From contig NZ_JNLQ01000002.1 of the NCBI RefSeq assembly GCF_000703165.1, positions 3,566,829 to 3,630,828 on the forward strand: a stretch of DNA of 64,000 bases, in the 5' to 3' direction. The translations under genes were made by a program, and so were the position numbers. The notes below the pieces were generated by a model. That model was not told the DNA's origin. It saw only the letters and a list, made by a program, of their open reading frames with translations, and did not search any database. Source of the stretch: Butyrivibrio sp. AE3004. Its GTDB lineage: Bacteria; Bacillota; Clostridia; Lachnospirales; Lachnospiraceae. Below, piece by piece: positions 35,965 to 45,826 of this stretch (its first letter is position 1; every line of letters starts with the position of its first letter).

Positions 35965-38900
35965 ATGTCATTTGCACACTTACACGTACATACCGGATAT
36001 TCCCTGTTGGACGGATCCAACAAGGTTGCCGATTATGTAAAAAGAATAAAAGAACTCGGGATGACAGCAGGTGCCATAACGGACCACGGAGTCATGTACG
36101 GAGTTATAGAATTTTATAAACTGGCGAAAAAGGAAGGTATCAAGCCTATTATCGGCTGTGAGGTATATGTTGCACCTGGTTCTCGCTTTGAGAAGGAGAT
36201 GGGAGTAAACGAAAACAGATACTACCATCTGGTGCTTCTTGCGGAAAACAATAAGGGCTATGAGAATCTTTCACATATAGTAAGCCGTGGTTTTACGGAA
36301 GGCTATTACTATAAACCCAGAGTTGACCTTGAACTTTTAAAAGAGTTCCACGAAGGTATTATCTGTCTTTCCGCTTGTCTTGCAGGTGAAGTGCCCAAGG
36401 CAATAACCAGAGGGGATCTGGATGAGGCAAGGGCTGCCGCCAAAAGATATGATGATATTTTCGGGCATGGCAACTTTTTCCTTGAAATGCAGGACCACGG
36501 CATCTCAGAACAGCATGCTGTGAATTCAGCGCTTCTTACATTGTCTAAGGAGCTGGATATTCCTCTTGTGGTTACGAATGACTGTCACTATACCTATGCT
36601 GAGGATGCTGAACCTCACGATCTTCTTTTGTGCATACAGACAGGTAAAAAGGTTGGTGATGAGGATCGAATGAGATATGTCGGCGGGCAGTATTATGTAA
36701 AGAGCGAAGAGGAAATGCGGCTTCTTTTCCCTTATGCCCAGGAGGCGATTGAAAATACACAGAGGATTGCTGACAGGTGTAACGTTGAAATTGAGTTCGG
36801 CGTGACAAAACTGCCTCACTTTGAGGTACCGGAAGGCTATGACTCCTGGACATATCTTAATAAGCTTTGTAATGATGGATTAAAGGAGCGCTATCCCGAG
36901 GACGACGGAACGATCAAGAAGCAGCTTGACTACGAGCTTTCCGTAATTCAGAGGATGGGCTATGTAGACTATTTCCTTATCGTGTGGGACTACATTAATT
37001 TTTGCCGTGAGAATGGAATTGCGGTAGGACCGGGGCGTGGTTCGGCAGCAGGTTCCGTTGTTTCATATTGTATACATATTACAAATATCGATCCTGTTAA
37101 GTATGACCTTCTGTTCGAGCGATTCTTAAATCCCGAGCGTGTATCCATGCCTGATATAGACGTGGATTTCGAGTATGAACGCAGACAGGAAGTAATAGAC
37201 TACGTCACAAGAAAATACGGTGCGGATAAGGTTGTACAGATCATCACCTTCGGAACCCTTCAGGCAAAGGGAGTTATCCGTGATGTGGCAAGAGTTCTTG
37301 ACCTTCCCTACAGCTACGGTGATAACCTTGCCAAGATGATTCCGGGCGAGCTGGGGATGACTTTGGGAAAAGCACTTGAGATGAATGCAGAGCTAAGGAC
37401 CATGTACGAATCGGATCCGCAGGTTAAGCATCTGATAGATATGTGTAAAAAGCTTGAGGGACTCCCCAGGCATACATCAATTCATGCAGCGGGCGTTGTT
37501 ATATGCCAGAAGCCTGCGGAAGACCTGGTTCCTTTGTCTCGTTCTGCTGAAGGAAACCTGACCACCCAGTTTACCATGACTACCATAGAAGAGCTCGGAC
37601 TTTTGAAGATGGACTTCCTCGGACTTCGTACCCTTACGGTAATAAAGGATGCGACGAGGTTTGCCAACGAATCAATAGGGGCAAAGCCCGGGGATCCCAA
37701 CTACATAGACATAGATAAAATTGATTATGATGACCCTGAGGTCCTTGCAGCGATAGGAAGCGGACATTGTGAGGGCGTATTCCAGCTTGAAAGTGCCGGC
37801 ATGCAGTCTTTCATGAAAGAGCTAAAGCCCCAGTCACTGGAGGATATCATAGCAGGTATCTCACTTTATCGTCCGGGTCCCATGGACTTCATTCCTAAGT
37901 ATATAGCAGGTAAAAAGGATAAGCAGAACATATCCTATGCTGCTCCGCAGCTTGAGTCGATCCTTGCTCCTACCTATGGATGTATTGTCTATCAGGAACA
38001 GGTTATGCAGATAGTTCAGAAGATGGGCGGATACACCCTTGGAAGAGCCGATGAAGTAAGACGTGCCATGAGTAAGAAAAAGCTTCATGTCATGGAGGTT
38101 GAGCGCGAGAACTTCGTTAACGGAAACGAGGAAGAGGGCGTTCCCGGATGTAAGGCAATCGGTGTGTCTGCTGATGTTGCAAATGGAATATATGATTCCA
38201 TGATGGACTTTGCAAAGTATGCCTTTAACAAATCTCACGCAGCATGTTATGCGGTTGTATCAATGCAGACCGCATGGCTTAAATACTATTTTCCGGTAGA
38301 GTTCATGGCGGCACTTATGACATCTGTTATAGATAATCAGGGAAAAGTGTCCTATTACATAATGACCTGCAGAAATGCAGGAATAGAACTTCTTCCTCCT
38401 GATATAAATGAAGGCTATGCAGGTTTTTCAGTTGCAAGATATGATGAAAAGGAAAATAGCGCTTCAGGTTCCGGAGAGGGAAGGAAGAATACTAATCCTA
38501 AGACTTCCGGTAAAGCCATAAGATATGCTCTTACTTCCATCAAAGGAGTGGGAAGACCCATAATTGACTCTATTGTCAGAGAAAGGGAAGCAGGCGGAAA
38601 ATTCAGAAATATAAATGAATTCCTGTCAAGAATGGAGCCTTACGGTGACATAAATAAGAGGGCAGTGGAGAACTTCATTAAAGCAGGTGCGCTCGATAGC
38701 CTCGGAGGCACCAGAAAACAGATGATGTGCGTCTATGCCAAGATGATGGATCAGCTTCACGATAAGAATAAGAACAGCGTAGCGGGACAGATGTCACTGT
38801 TTGATTTTGCGCCAAAGGAAGTTAAGGAGCAGTTTGAGATAAAGCTGCCCGATGTCGGGGAATATCCCAAGGACATGCGCCTCGAATTTGAGAAGGAAGT

Positions 38901-39519
38901 ACTGGATGTATATCTTTCGGGACATCCTCTCGAGGAATATGAAGGACTCTGGAAAAAGCATATTACCGCAAAAACCACGGACTTTTATCTTGACGATGAA
39001 ACAAACAGCACGGTAGTCAGGGATAATTCAACGGTGACTGTAGGCGGAATAATCTCAGATAAAAAGACAAAGTACACTAAGACAGACCAGGTTATGGCAT
39101 TCATTACACTTGAGGATCTTGTGGGCACTATCGAGGTAATAGTTTTCCCCAAGACCTATGAATCAAATGTGGGCAGATTAAATGATGATGCCAAGGTGTT
39201 TATTCAGGGGCGCGTAAATGCTGAGGAAGACAAGGATGCAAAGCTTATAGCATCGAAAATACAGCTTTTTGACGAAGTGCCGAGAAACCTGTGGGTTCAG
39301 TTCGATAATAAAGAGTCATATGAGAAAAATGCAAAGCTTCTTGAAGAGACACTGCTTTCAACAGTGAAGGGACCGGGGGCAAGAGATCAGGTAAATATTT
39401 ACCTTAAGGAAACAAAGCAGATCAAGAAACTCTCATCTTCACTTAAAGTAAAAGCCGATGACGAGACCCTTGCAATCCTTGCGGAAAAATTTGGGGCCGA
39501 AAATTTAAGAGTTGTTTAA
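35965..39519 (+). CDS. dnaE: DNA polymerase III alpha subunit
   Basis: 1184-aa replicative polymerase. It has an N-terminal PHP domain (H5, H7 and H9 in AHLHVHTGYSLLDGS), the polymerase palm with the catalytic aspartates in PDIDVDFE (about 395), GPGRGSAAGS (about 356), the finger and HhH regions and a C-terminal OB domain (VTVGGIISDKKTK, about 1020). A polar Ser/Gly insert (about 830-850) precedes the HhH part. It is a DnaE rather than PolC type by domain order. TGAGGT precedes the start. Confidence 0.96.
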   Translation: MSFAHLHVHTGYSLLDGSNKVADYVKRIKELGMTAGAITDHGVMYGVIEFYKLAKKEGIKPIIGCEVYVAPGSRFEKEMGVNENRYYHLVLLAENNKGYENLSHIVSRGFTEGYYYKPRVDLELLKEFHEGIICLSACLAGEVPKAITRGDLDEARAAAKRYDDIFGHGNFFLEMQDHGISEQHAVNSALLTLSKELDIPLVVTNDCHYTYAEDAEPHDLLLCIQTGKKVGDEDRMRYVGGQYYVKSEEEMRLLFPYAQEAIENTQRIADRCNVEIEFGVTKLPHFEVPEGYDSWTYLNKLCNDGLKERYPEDDGTIKKQLDYELSVIQRMGYVDYFLIVWDYINFCRENGIAVGPGRGSAAGSVVSYCIHITNIDPVKYDLLFERFLNPERVSMPDIDVDFEYERRQEVIDYVTRKYGADKVVQIITFGTLQAKGVIRDVARVLDLPYSYGDNLAKMIPGELGMTLGKALEMNAELRTMYESDPQVKHLIDMCKKLEGLPRHTSIHAAGVVICQKPAEDLVPLSRSAEGNLTTQFTMTTIEELGLLKMDFLGLRTLTVIKDATRFANESIGAKPGDPNYIDIDKIDYDDPEVLAAIGSGHCEGVFQLESAGMQSFMKELKPQSLEDIIAGISLYRPGPMDFIPKYIAGKKDKQNISYAAPQLESILAPTYGCIVYQEQVMQIVQKMGGYTLGRADEVRRAMSKKKLHVMEVERENFVNGNEEEGVPGCKAIGVSADVANGIYDSMMDFAKYAFNKSHAACYAVVSMQTAWLKYYFPVEFMAALMTSVIDNQGKVSYYIMTCRNAGIELLPPDINEGYAGFSVARYDEKENSASGSGEGRKNTNPKTSGKAIRYALTSIKGVGRPIIDSIVREREAGGKFRNINEFLSRMEPYGDINKRAVENFIKAGALDSLGGTRKQMMCVYAKMMDQLHDKNKNSVAGQMSLFDFAPKEVKEQFEIKLPDVGEYPKDMRLEFEKEVLDVYLSGHPLEEYEGLWKKHITAKTTDFYLDDETNSTVVRDNSTVTVGGIISDKKTKYTKTDQVMAFITLEDLVGTIEVIVFPKTYESNVGRLNDDAKVFIQGRVNAEEDKDAKLIASKIQLFDEVPRNLWVQFDNKESYEKNAKLLEETLLSTVKGPGARDQVNIYLKETKQIKKLSSSLKVKADDETLAILAEKFGAENLRVV

Positions 39520-39573
39520 TTAATAAAAAAAGCTAAATTTCTCTACTACGCAATTGCAGATTGCAGAATTTTG

Positions 39574-39589
39574 CGCTAATATATTAGCG
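39574..39589. promoter_or_regulatory. Perfect 16-bp palindrome upstream of pfkA
   Basis: CGCTAATATATTAGCG, flanked by TTTG and TAAA so that the dyad extends further with one mismatch. It lies 43 bases before pfkA. No T-run follows, so an operator is more likely than a terminator. ATTGCAG occurs twice just upstream (39550-39566). Confidence 0.5.
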
Positions 39590-39632
39590 TAAAAAGTGAC
39601 AAAGAATTATCAATTACGAGGTATTACCTGAT

Positions 39633-40601
39633 ATGGCAAAAGAAATCAAAACAATCGGAGTTCTTACCAGCGGTGGTGACGCGCCCGGAATGAATGCAGC
39701 AATTCGTGCTGTTGTTCGTAAGGCTCTTGCAAACGGACTTAAGGTAAAAGGTATTAAGAAGGGCTACCAGGGACTTCTTAATGAAGAGATTTATGACATG
39801 GATCGCAGAAGCGTTGCTGATATCATTCAGCGAGGCGGTACAATCCTCGGAACTGCAAGATGTATGGAGTTCACAACTGAGGAAGGCCAGAAGAAGGGCG
39901 CTGAGATCTGCAGAAAGCACGGTATCGACGGAATGGTTGTTATCGGTGGTGACGGTTCATACAGAGGTGCTCAGAAGCTTTCAGCTCAGGGTATCAACAC
40001 AATAGGTCTTCCCGGAACAATCGACCTTGATATTGCATGTACTGATTATACAATCGGATTTGATACTGCTATAAATACAGCGATGGATGCTATCGATAAG
40101 ATCAGAGATACATCTTCATCACATGAGCGTGTAAGTATCGTTGAGGTTATGGGACGTCATGCAGGATATATCGCTCTTTGGTGCGCAATCGCTAACGGAG
40201 CTGATGATATTCTCCTTCCTGAGAAATATGACTACAACGAACAGCGTATTATTGATAACATTATTGATAACCGTAAGAGGGGTAAGACACACCATATTAT
40301 TCTTAATGCTGAGGGCATCGGACATTCAGCTTCTATGGCTCGCCGTATTGAGGCAGCTACAGGTCTTGAGACCAGAGCTTCTATCCTTGGATACATGCAG
40401 CGTGGTGGTAGCCCGACCTGTAAAGACCGTGTTTATGCTTCCATGATGGGATGCTATGCTGCGGATATTCTTACAGCAGGTAAGACAAACCGTGTAGTAG
40501 CATACAGAAACGGTCAGTTCGTTGATTATGACATTGATGAGGCACTTGCTATGAAGAAGTCTATCAATGAATATCAGTACGAGATCAGTAAGATATTATA
40601 A
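39633..40601 (+). CDS. pfkA: ATP-dependent 6-phosphofructokinase
   Basis: 322-aa glycolytic enzyme phosphorylating fructose 6-phosphate. It has SGGDAPGMNAAIR (13-25), GGDGSYRGA (about 105, the glycine typical of ATP-type enzymes), the catalytic segment PGTIDLDI (about 127-134; most family members have TIDND, here Leu replaces Asn but the catalytic Asp is kept) and MGRHAGYIAL. The length is standard. TGAGGT-like ACGAGGT precedes the start. It follows dnaE with a palindrome in the gap. Confidence 0.95.
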   Translation: MAKEIKTIGVLTSGGDAPGMNAAIRAVVRKALANGLKVKGIKKGYQGLLNEEIYDMDRRSVADIIQRGGTILGTARCMEFTTEEGQKKGAEICRKHGIDGMVVIGGDGSYRGAQKLSAQGINTIGLPGTIDLDIACTDYTIGFDTAINTAMDAIDKIRDTSSSHERVSIVEVMGRHAGYIALWCAIANGADDILLPEKYDYNEQRIIDNIIDNRKRGKTHHIILNAEGIGHSASMARRIEAATGLETRASILGYMQRGGSPTCKDRVYASMMGCYAADILTAGKTNRVVAYRNGQFVDYDIDEALAMKKSINEYQYEISKIL

Positions 40602-40610
40602 TAGAAACAA

Positions 40611-40709
40611 AAGCCTTAAAGGCTTTAATTGTTATGAAAGCCTTCCCCATTGCGGGAAGGTTTTTTCAATAATTACGAACCTTCTCCCTAAGGGGAAGTT
40701 GGAATGAGG
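40611..40709 (+). repeat. Terminator hairpins and degenerate family A repeat between pfkA and the methyltransferase
   Basis: AAAGCCTT/AAGGCTTT (40611-40627) is followed by GCCTTCCC-CATTGC-GGGAAGG (40639-40660) with TTTTTTC, a clear terminator built from the left arm of family A. A second arm, CTTCTCCC-TA-AGGGGAAG (40681-40698), runs into TTGGAATGAGG, whose GAGG (40706-40709) lies 4 bases before the next start codon. Confidence 0.7.
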
Positions 40710-40713
40710 TTTT

Positions 40714-41529
40714 ATGATCACCAGCACAAACAATTCCAGAATAAAAAGAATCGCAGAATATAGTAAAAAAGCAAAAGCAAGACGCGAGGACGGAGTATTC
40801 CTGGTTGAAGGAATACGTATGCTCAGAGAGGCTCCGTTAGAGGATATCAGAGAGGTCTATGCAACATCTCATTTTCTCTCTAATCTATCTGCAGAGGACA
40901 GCAATATAATAGAAGAAATACAATCGGATGAGGGTATAAGCTTTGAAGAAGTGTCAGACGACGTTATGCGAAAGATGGCTGATACCCAGACTCCTCAAGG
41001 TGTAATTGCTGTGGTAAAGCAAAAGAAGTGGACTCTGCAGGACGTAATAAATGGTGGAGCAGTTAGTAATGCTCCGCTGCTTTTGATCCTGGAAAATATT
41101 CAGGATCCCGGTAATCTCGGAAATATGTTCAGGACCGGGGAAGGTGCAGGAATCACCGGAATAATCATGAGTAGTGACATGGCTGACGTATACAACCCGA
41201 AGGTTGTGCGTTCAACAATGGGAGCGATTTTCAGGGTTCCTTTTATTTATGCAGATTCTATACCGGACACGGTGAAAAATCTGAAAGACAGTTATGGAGT
41301 GACCAGCTATGCTGCTCATCTTCGAGGTAAAAAGAATTACGATCAGATAGATTACAAGAATGCAACGGCCTTTATTATAGGTAACGAAGGCAACGGACTT
41401 ACAAAGGTAACGGCAGATGCAGCAACTGATTATGTTTTAATTCCAATGCTGGGAAAAGTAGAGTCAATGAATGCAGCTACATCTGCAGCAATTTTGACAT
41501 TTGAAGCGGCAAGACAGAGAAGACAGTAA
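40714..41529 (+). CDS. TrmH/SpoU-family RNA methyltransferase
   Basis: 271 aa. An N-terminal L30e-like substrate-binding domain (about 1-100) is followed by a SPOUT methyltransferase domain with motif 1 NIQDPGNLGNMFRT (about 129), motif 2 IGNEGNGL (about 223) and motif 3 VESMNAATSAAI (about 250). It should 2'-O-methylate a ribose in rRNA or tRNA using SAM; the exact site is unknown. Its ribosome binding site comes from a degenerate family A repeat. Confidence 0.9.
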   Translation: MITSTNNSRIKRIAEYSKKAKARREDGVFLVEGIRMLREAPLEDIREVYATSHFLSNLSAEDSNIIEEIQSDEGISFEEVSDDVMRKMADTQTPQGVIAVVKQKKWTLQDVINGGAVSNAPLLLILENIQDPGNLGNMFRTGEGAGITGIIMSSDMADVYNPKVVRSTMGAIFRVPFIYADSIPDTVKNLKDSYGVTSYAAHLRGKKNYDQIDYKNATAFIIGNEGNGLTKVTADAATDYVLIPMLGKVESMNAATSAAILTFEAARQRRQ

Positions 41530-41595
41530 AGAATATCCTACAACATTTAGCCAGATAAAAACATGCATTTACAGAAATAGAGAGGAGGACTTGGT

Positions 41596-42390
41596 ATGAC
41601 AATTGGATTTATCGGACTTGGTAACATGGCGAAGGCACTTATGGGAGGCATCATTTCCAAGGGGATTTTCGATCCTCAGGATATTATCGGTTCAGACCCG
41701 ATGGAAGCGGCAAGAGAAAGCACTGCAAAAAAATTCGGAATTCAGATAAGAGACAATAATTCAGACGTGGCAAAGGATGCGGATGTAATCCTTCTTGCTG
41801 TAAAACCTCAGTTTTTAAAGGTTGCAATTGCAGACATAATGGATGATGTGGATGACAGTAAGCTGGTGATAAGTATTGCTGCCGGAAAAAGTCTTGAGTG
41901 GATCGCGAAGGAATTTGAAAAGCCTGTAAAAATCGTAAGAGTTATGCCTAATACTCCCGCACTTGTAGGAGAGGGATGCGCTGCGGTTTGTCCCAACAAT
42001 CTGTGTAATGATTCGGATCTTAATGTTGCGCTTGAGATTTTGAGAAGCTGCGGTACCGCAAATGTTGTGACCGAGAATCTGATGGATGTGGTTACGGGAG
42101 TAAGCGGATCATCACCTGCGTATGTTTTTCTTTTTATCGAAGCTATGGCAGATGCTGCAGTACTTGGAGGAATGCCCAGAAAGCAGGCTTATGAATTCGC
42201 AGCGCAGGCAGTACTTGGAAGTGCCAAGATGGTGCTTGAGACAGGTAAGCACCCGGGAGAGCTTAAGGATATGGTATGCTCACCTGCAGGAACAACGATT
42301 GAAGCTGTTAAGGTAATGGAAGAAGCCGGATTCAGAGGCATCGTAATGGATGCGGTTCAGGCCGCTGTTGAGAGAAGTAAAGAACTGTAA
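41596..42390 (+). CDS. proC: Pyrroline-5-carboxylate reductase
   Basis: 264-aa cytosolic enzyme performing the last step of proline synthesis. It has the NADP-binding GFIGLGNMAKAL (4-15), VMPNTPALVGEG (about 117) and the C-terminal helical dimer domain with SGSSPAYVFLFIEAMAD and DMVCSPAGTTI. GAGGAGG precedes the start. It lies 66 bases after the methyltransferase gene. Confidence 0.95.
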   Translation: MTIGFIGLGNMAKALMGGIISKGIFDPQDIIGSDPMEAARESTAKKFGIQIRDNNSDVAKDADVILLAVKPQFLKVAIADIMDDVDDSKLVISIAAGKSLEWIAKEFEKPVKIVRVMPNTPALVGEGCAAVCPNNLCNDSDLNVALEILRSCGTANVVTENLMDVVTGVSGSSPAYVFLFIEAMADAAVLGGMPRKQAYEFAAQAVLGSAKMVLETGKHPGELKDMVCSPAGTTIEAVKVMEEAGFRGIVMDAVQAAVERSKEL

Positions 42391-42485
42391 AAAACTATAA
42401 TTTACACTAAAAATGGCAGACGAAATTTAGTATATTTTTATAGCGTATAAAAGTTGCAACAATTAATAATGCTTGTATTTTCAAG

Positions 42486-42516
42486 GGCTCCCTGATATTC
42501 AGGGAGTCTTTTTTAT
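42486..42516 (+). terminator. Terminator after proC
   Basis: GGCTCCCTGA and TTCAGGGAGTC form a hairpin followed by TTTTTTAT. Confidence 0.9.
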
Positions 42517-42534
42517 GATAATTTTGGCTATAAT

Positions 42535-42563
42535 TTGACAAAAAAACATATATTTGTTACAAT
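42535..42563 (+). promoter_or_regulatory. Promoter of the SleB-type hydrolase gene
   Basis: TTGACA (42535-42540), a 17-base spacer and TACAAT (42558-42563), 56 bases before the start codon. Confidence 0.8.
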
Positions 42564-42619
42564 GGCGAAGTGTTTTATTTTAACAATTTGTAACATTTTT
42601 AAAAAGGAAGCAAAAAAAC

Positions 42620-43759
42620 ATGAAAAAAGCAGGAACGTTAATGCATGTAGGTCTGGCATTCGCAATGGCGATTATATTGTTCGGAACTTCCAACAGCCAA
42701 ATTGTAAAGGCTAGAACAACAAGTATTTTAACGAGTAATGATGTAGGTGTCGGAAACCTTTTAAATCCTACAGAGGTTGCAGAGATTTCTGATGAAGAAG
42801 TTGAAAAGGCTCATGAGTTTGCCCAGAGCATCAATGACGAAGCTATGGACGAAGAAGAGTATGAGGAAGAAGAGGAATCTTCCAAATTAGTAATGGCAAA
42901 TGTTTCACTGGCCATGAATATCCGGGTTTCACCTGATGATGAATCTGAAAAGGTCGGAGTACTTTACAAGGATTGCGGCGGTAAGATCATAGAACAGCAG
43001 GATGGTTGGACTAAGATCCAGTCCGGTGATCTGGTAGGCTGGGCCAAGGATGATTATCTGCTTTTCGGAGAAGAGGCAGAGGCTCTTGCACAGGAAGTTG
43101 GCGTACAGCTTGTAACAAGTAAATGTGATGCTCTTCGTATCAGAGCAGAGGATAATGATGAAGCTGAGGTTCTTGGTGTGATAACTGATAACAGCTTCGT
43201 CGATATGGTTGAGGATCTTGGTAATGGCTGGATAGCAGTTGATTACAATGACCAGACCGGATATGTGCAGACTGATTTTGTAGCTACAGATTTCAGGATT
43301 GACGAAGGCGAGACTATCGAAGCCATAGCTGCAAGAGAAGCTGAAGAAGCAAGGAAAAAGGCTGAAGAGCAGGAAAAAGCCGAGAAGGCAAAGCTCACTC
43401 AGAATACAGGTGCTGTTTCGGCATCTACAGATGAAGCAAGACTCCTTGCAGCACTTATTTATTGTGAAGCAGGTAACCAGTCCTATGAAGGTAAGGTTGC
43501 TGTTGGTGCGGTTGTTATGAACCGTGTTAAGAGCGGAGCTTATGCCGGAACTATTCCCGGAGTTATTTATGCATCCGGTCAGTTTACACCGGCTCTTAAC
43601 GGATCTGTTGACAGAGTATATGCGGGAAATATTCCTGATAGTTGTATACAGGCTGCACAGGCAGCACTTGCAGGCGAGACGACCTGCGGAACAGCTACAC
43701 ACTTCAGACGTGCCGGAGGCCATGACGGTCAGGTTATCGGTGCTCACGTATTCTGGTAA
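42620..43759 (+). CDS. Secreted SH3-domain cell wall hydrolase (SleB type)
   Basis: 379 aa. A signal peptide (1-32) is followed by an acidic stretch of consecutive Glu residues (about 76-86), two bacterial SH3 domains (about 90-150 and 160-230), an Ala/Glu/Lys coiled-coil linker (about 235-258) and a Hydrolase_2 (SleB) domain (about 270-379) with LLAALIYCEAGNQSYEGK and AVGAVVMNRVKSG. SleB-type domains are lytic transglycosylases of peptidoglycan; here without a spore context, a role in wall turnover is likely. It has its own promoter and terminator. Confidence 0.9.
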   Translation: MKKAGTLMHVGLAFAMAIILFGTSNSQIVKARTTSILTSNDVGVGNLLNPTEVAEISDEEVEKAHEFAQSINDEAMDEEEYEEEEESSKLVMANVSLAMNIRVSPDDESEKVGVLYKDCGGKIIEQQDGWTKIQSGDLVGWAKDDYLLFGEEAEALAQEVGVQLVTSKCDALRIRAEDNDEAEVLGVITDNSFVDMVEDLGNGWIAVDYNDQTGYVQTDFVATDFRIDEGETIEAIAAREAEEARKKAEEQEKAEKAKLTQNTGAVSASTDEARLLAALIYCEAGNQSYEGKVAVGAVVMNRVKSGAYAGTIPGVIYASGQFTPALNGSVDRVYAGNIPDSCIQAAQAALAGETTCGTATHFRRAGGHDGQVIGAHVFW

Positions 43760-43793
43760 TAGTATTTTTAAATTTCGTTTTGTGGTAAAATAA

Positions 43794-43830
43794 AAGCCTG
43801 ATTGCGGATATATCTGCGGTCAGGCTTTTT
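43794..43830 (+). terminator. Terminator after the SleB-type gene
   Basis: AAGCCTGA and TCAGGCTT form a stem, with an inner TTGCGGATATATCTGCGG hairpin, followed by TTTTT. Confidence 0.88.
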
Positions 43831-43950
43831 GCTTTATACTTTTTACACTATAGTAAAAAAGGATATCTGATTAACAGTCGGCAGATATAGACAGGCATTA
43901 GAACGGACTAAGTCAGATATAAATATGCATATATAGAAGGAGGAGTTATC

Positions 43951-44940
43951 ATGGCAGTGAATTTGCACGGAAGAGATTTTCTTAAATTACTTGATTTTGA
44001 ACCTGAGGAAATAGAGTATTTACTTGACCTTTCGGCAGAACTAAAAGAAAAGAAAAAGAACGGTGTTCTTCATGACGAATATCGGGGAAAGAACGTAGCG
44101 CTTATTTTTGAAAAAACAAGCACACGAACAAGATGTTCTTTTGAAGTGGCTGCACATGACCTTGGAATGGGAACTACCTACCTTGATCCTACAGGCTCTC
44201 AGATAGGGAAAAAGGAAAGCATAGCAGATACTGCCCGTGTACTTGCAAGTATGTACGACGGAATCGAGTACAGAGGCTTCGGACAGTCAATTGTTGAAGA
44301 GCTTGCAAAGTATTCAAAGGTACCGGTATGGAACGGACTTACAAATGAATTCCATCCGACCCAGATGCTGGCAGATCTTTTAACAATCCGTGAGCATTTC
44401 GGAAAATTAAAAGGCATACATATGGTATACATGGGAGATGCAAGATATAACACAGGTAATTCACTTATGGTAGCCTGTGCGAAAATGGGAATGCACTTTA
44501 CAACATGTGCTCCGAAGAAGTACTGGCAAAGCGAAGAGCTTGTTAATACCTGCAGAGAGGTTGCATCAAAGACAGGAGCAGTAATCGATCTTATCGAAGA
44601 TCCTATGGAGGCAACCAAAGGAGCAGATGTTATTTCTACAGATGTGTGGGTTTCCATGGGTGAGCCCGATGAAATCTGGGAAGAGAGAATAAACGACCTT
44701 AAGCCCTATGTAGTAACTAAGAGTATTATGGACAATGCCGGAGAACAGGCAGTATTTATGCATTGCCTTCCTGCTTTTCATGATCTCGGAACAGGCATTG
44801 GCAAGACGATAAAGGAAAAGTTTGGACTTAATGAGATGGAAGTAACGGATGAAGTATTTGAATCATCTCAGTCCATAGTGTTCCAGGAAGCAGAGAATCG
44901 TATGCATACGATCAAGGCTGTAATGTATGCAACAATTTAA
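43951..44940 (+). CDS. argF: Ornithine carbamoyltransferase
   Basis: 329-aa cytosolic enzyme converting ornithine and carbamoyl phosphate to citrulline. The carbamoyl phosphate site STRTRCSF (about 55-62), [10 protein letters not shown] (about 133) and HCLPAFHD (about 270) are intact. Both biosynthetic and catabolic forms are possible; no other arginine gene is adjacent. AGGAGGAG precedes the start. An AT-rich ATAAATATGCATATAT stretch just upstream is only weakly similar to an ArgR box. Confidence 0.95.
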   Translation: MAVNLHGRDFLKLLDFEPEEIEYLLDLSAELKEKKKNGVLHDEYRGKNVALIFEKTSTRTRCSFEVAAHDLGMGTTYLDPTGSQIGKKESIADTARVLASMYDGIEYRGFGQSIVEELAKYSKVPVWNGLTNEFHPTQMLADLLTIREHFGKLKGIHMVYMGDARYNTGNSLMVACAKMGMHFTTCAPKKYWQSEELVNTCREVASKTGAVIDLIEDPMEATKGADVISTDVWVSMGEPDEIWEERINDLKPYVVTKSIMDNAGEQAVFMHCLPAFHDLGTGIGKTIKEKFGLNEMEVTDEVFESSQSIVFQEAENRMHTIKAVMYATI

Positions 44941-44997
44941 AAAAGAAAGATATGGCCTGACTATAAAATGGTTCACTAAGGCAGATATGACAGTAAG

Positions 44998-45801
44998 ATG
45001 AATATAGATAAAATCCGGACAATGATCGATACCAGATGGGTAGCGAAGGAAGTTTCATTCTTTGATATAATAGACTCAACTAATAACGTAGCGAAGGCAG
45101 CAGGCGATGAGGGCAGACAAAGTGGATTTCTTGCAGTGGCTGATCGGCAGGATGCCGGAAGAGGAAGCCGGGGCAGGAAATGGATAAGTCCTTCTGGGTA
45201 CAATATTTTCATGAGTCTTATGATAAGACCTAAGATTCCGATGGATAAGGCAGCAGGACTGACACTTATCATGGCACTTTCGATTGCTGAAGCTATCGAC
45301 GAAGTTGCCGGAGTAAAGACAAACATTAAATGGCCAAATGACATTGTTTTGAATAAGCGAAAAATCTGTGGTATTCTTACAGAACTTCACATGGAACCTG
45401 ATCAGAAGGATTATTTCGTGGTAATAGGAGCCGGAATAAATGTAAATCAGCCAATAGAACTTTTTCCTGAGGAGATAAGAAATACCGCAGGTTCTGTTTT
45501 TTCAGAGACAGGCAACAATACAGACAGAGCAGCTCTTATTGGGGCTTGTATGAAGCATTTTGAGAGCAACTACGAGAATTATGTGAAGGCGCAGGACTTA
45601 AGAATGCTGAAGAATACCTATGAAAGCAGGCTTATCAATATAGGAAAAGAAGTAAGAATTCTTGACCCAAAGGGAGAGTATGAAGCAGTAGCAGACGGAA
45701 TAACAGATGAAGGTGCACTCGTTGTAACCTGTAAAGACGGAAGGCGCACGGAGATAAATGCCGGAGAAGTAAGCGTCAGAGGCCTTTACGGGTATGTATA
45801 A
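44998..45801 (+). CDS. birA: Biotin-[acetyl-CoA-carboxylase] ligase
   Basis: 267-aa biotin protein ligase. It has the biotinoyl-AMP loop GRGSRGRKW (about 54-62), KWPNDIVLN (about 111) and GILTEL, with a C-terminal SH3-like domain. It lacks the N-terminal helix-turn-helix of BirA repressors, so it is a single-function ligase. The ribosome binding site is weak (AGTAAG). It heads a compact operon with coaX, the DUF6145 gene and dusB. Confidence 0.92.
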   Translation: MNIDKIRTMIDTRWVAKEVSFFDIIDSTNNVAKAAGDEGRQSGFLAVADRQDAGRGSRGRKWISPSGYNIFMSLMIRPKIPMDKAAGLTLIMALSIAEAIDEVAGVKTNIKWPNDIVLNKRKICGILTELHMEPDQKDYFVVIGAGINVNQPIELFPEEIRNTAGSVFSETGNNTDRAALIGACMKHFESNYENYVKAQDLRMLKNTYESRLINIGKEVRILDPKGEYEAVADGITDEGALVVTCKDGRRTEINAGEVSVRGLYGYV

Positions 45802-45826
45802 AAGGGCTGGGATGCCGGAGGTGAAT

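Noticed and set aside
40639..40666. Independent small RNA gene after pfkA
   Set aside because: The hairpin with T-run is better explained as a pfkA terminator derived from a family A arm.
43917..43936. ArgR box before argF
   Set aside because: ATAAATATGCATATAT is palindromic but too AT-rich and too far from the ARG-box consensus to claim.
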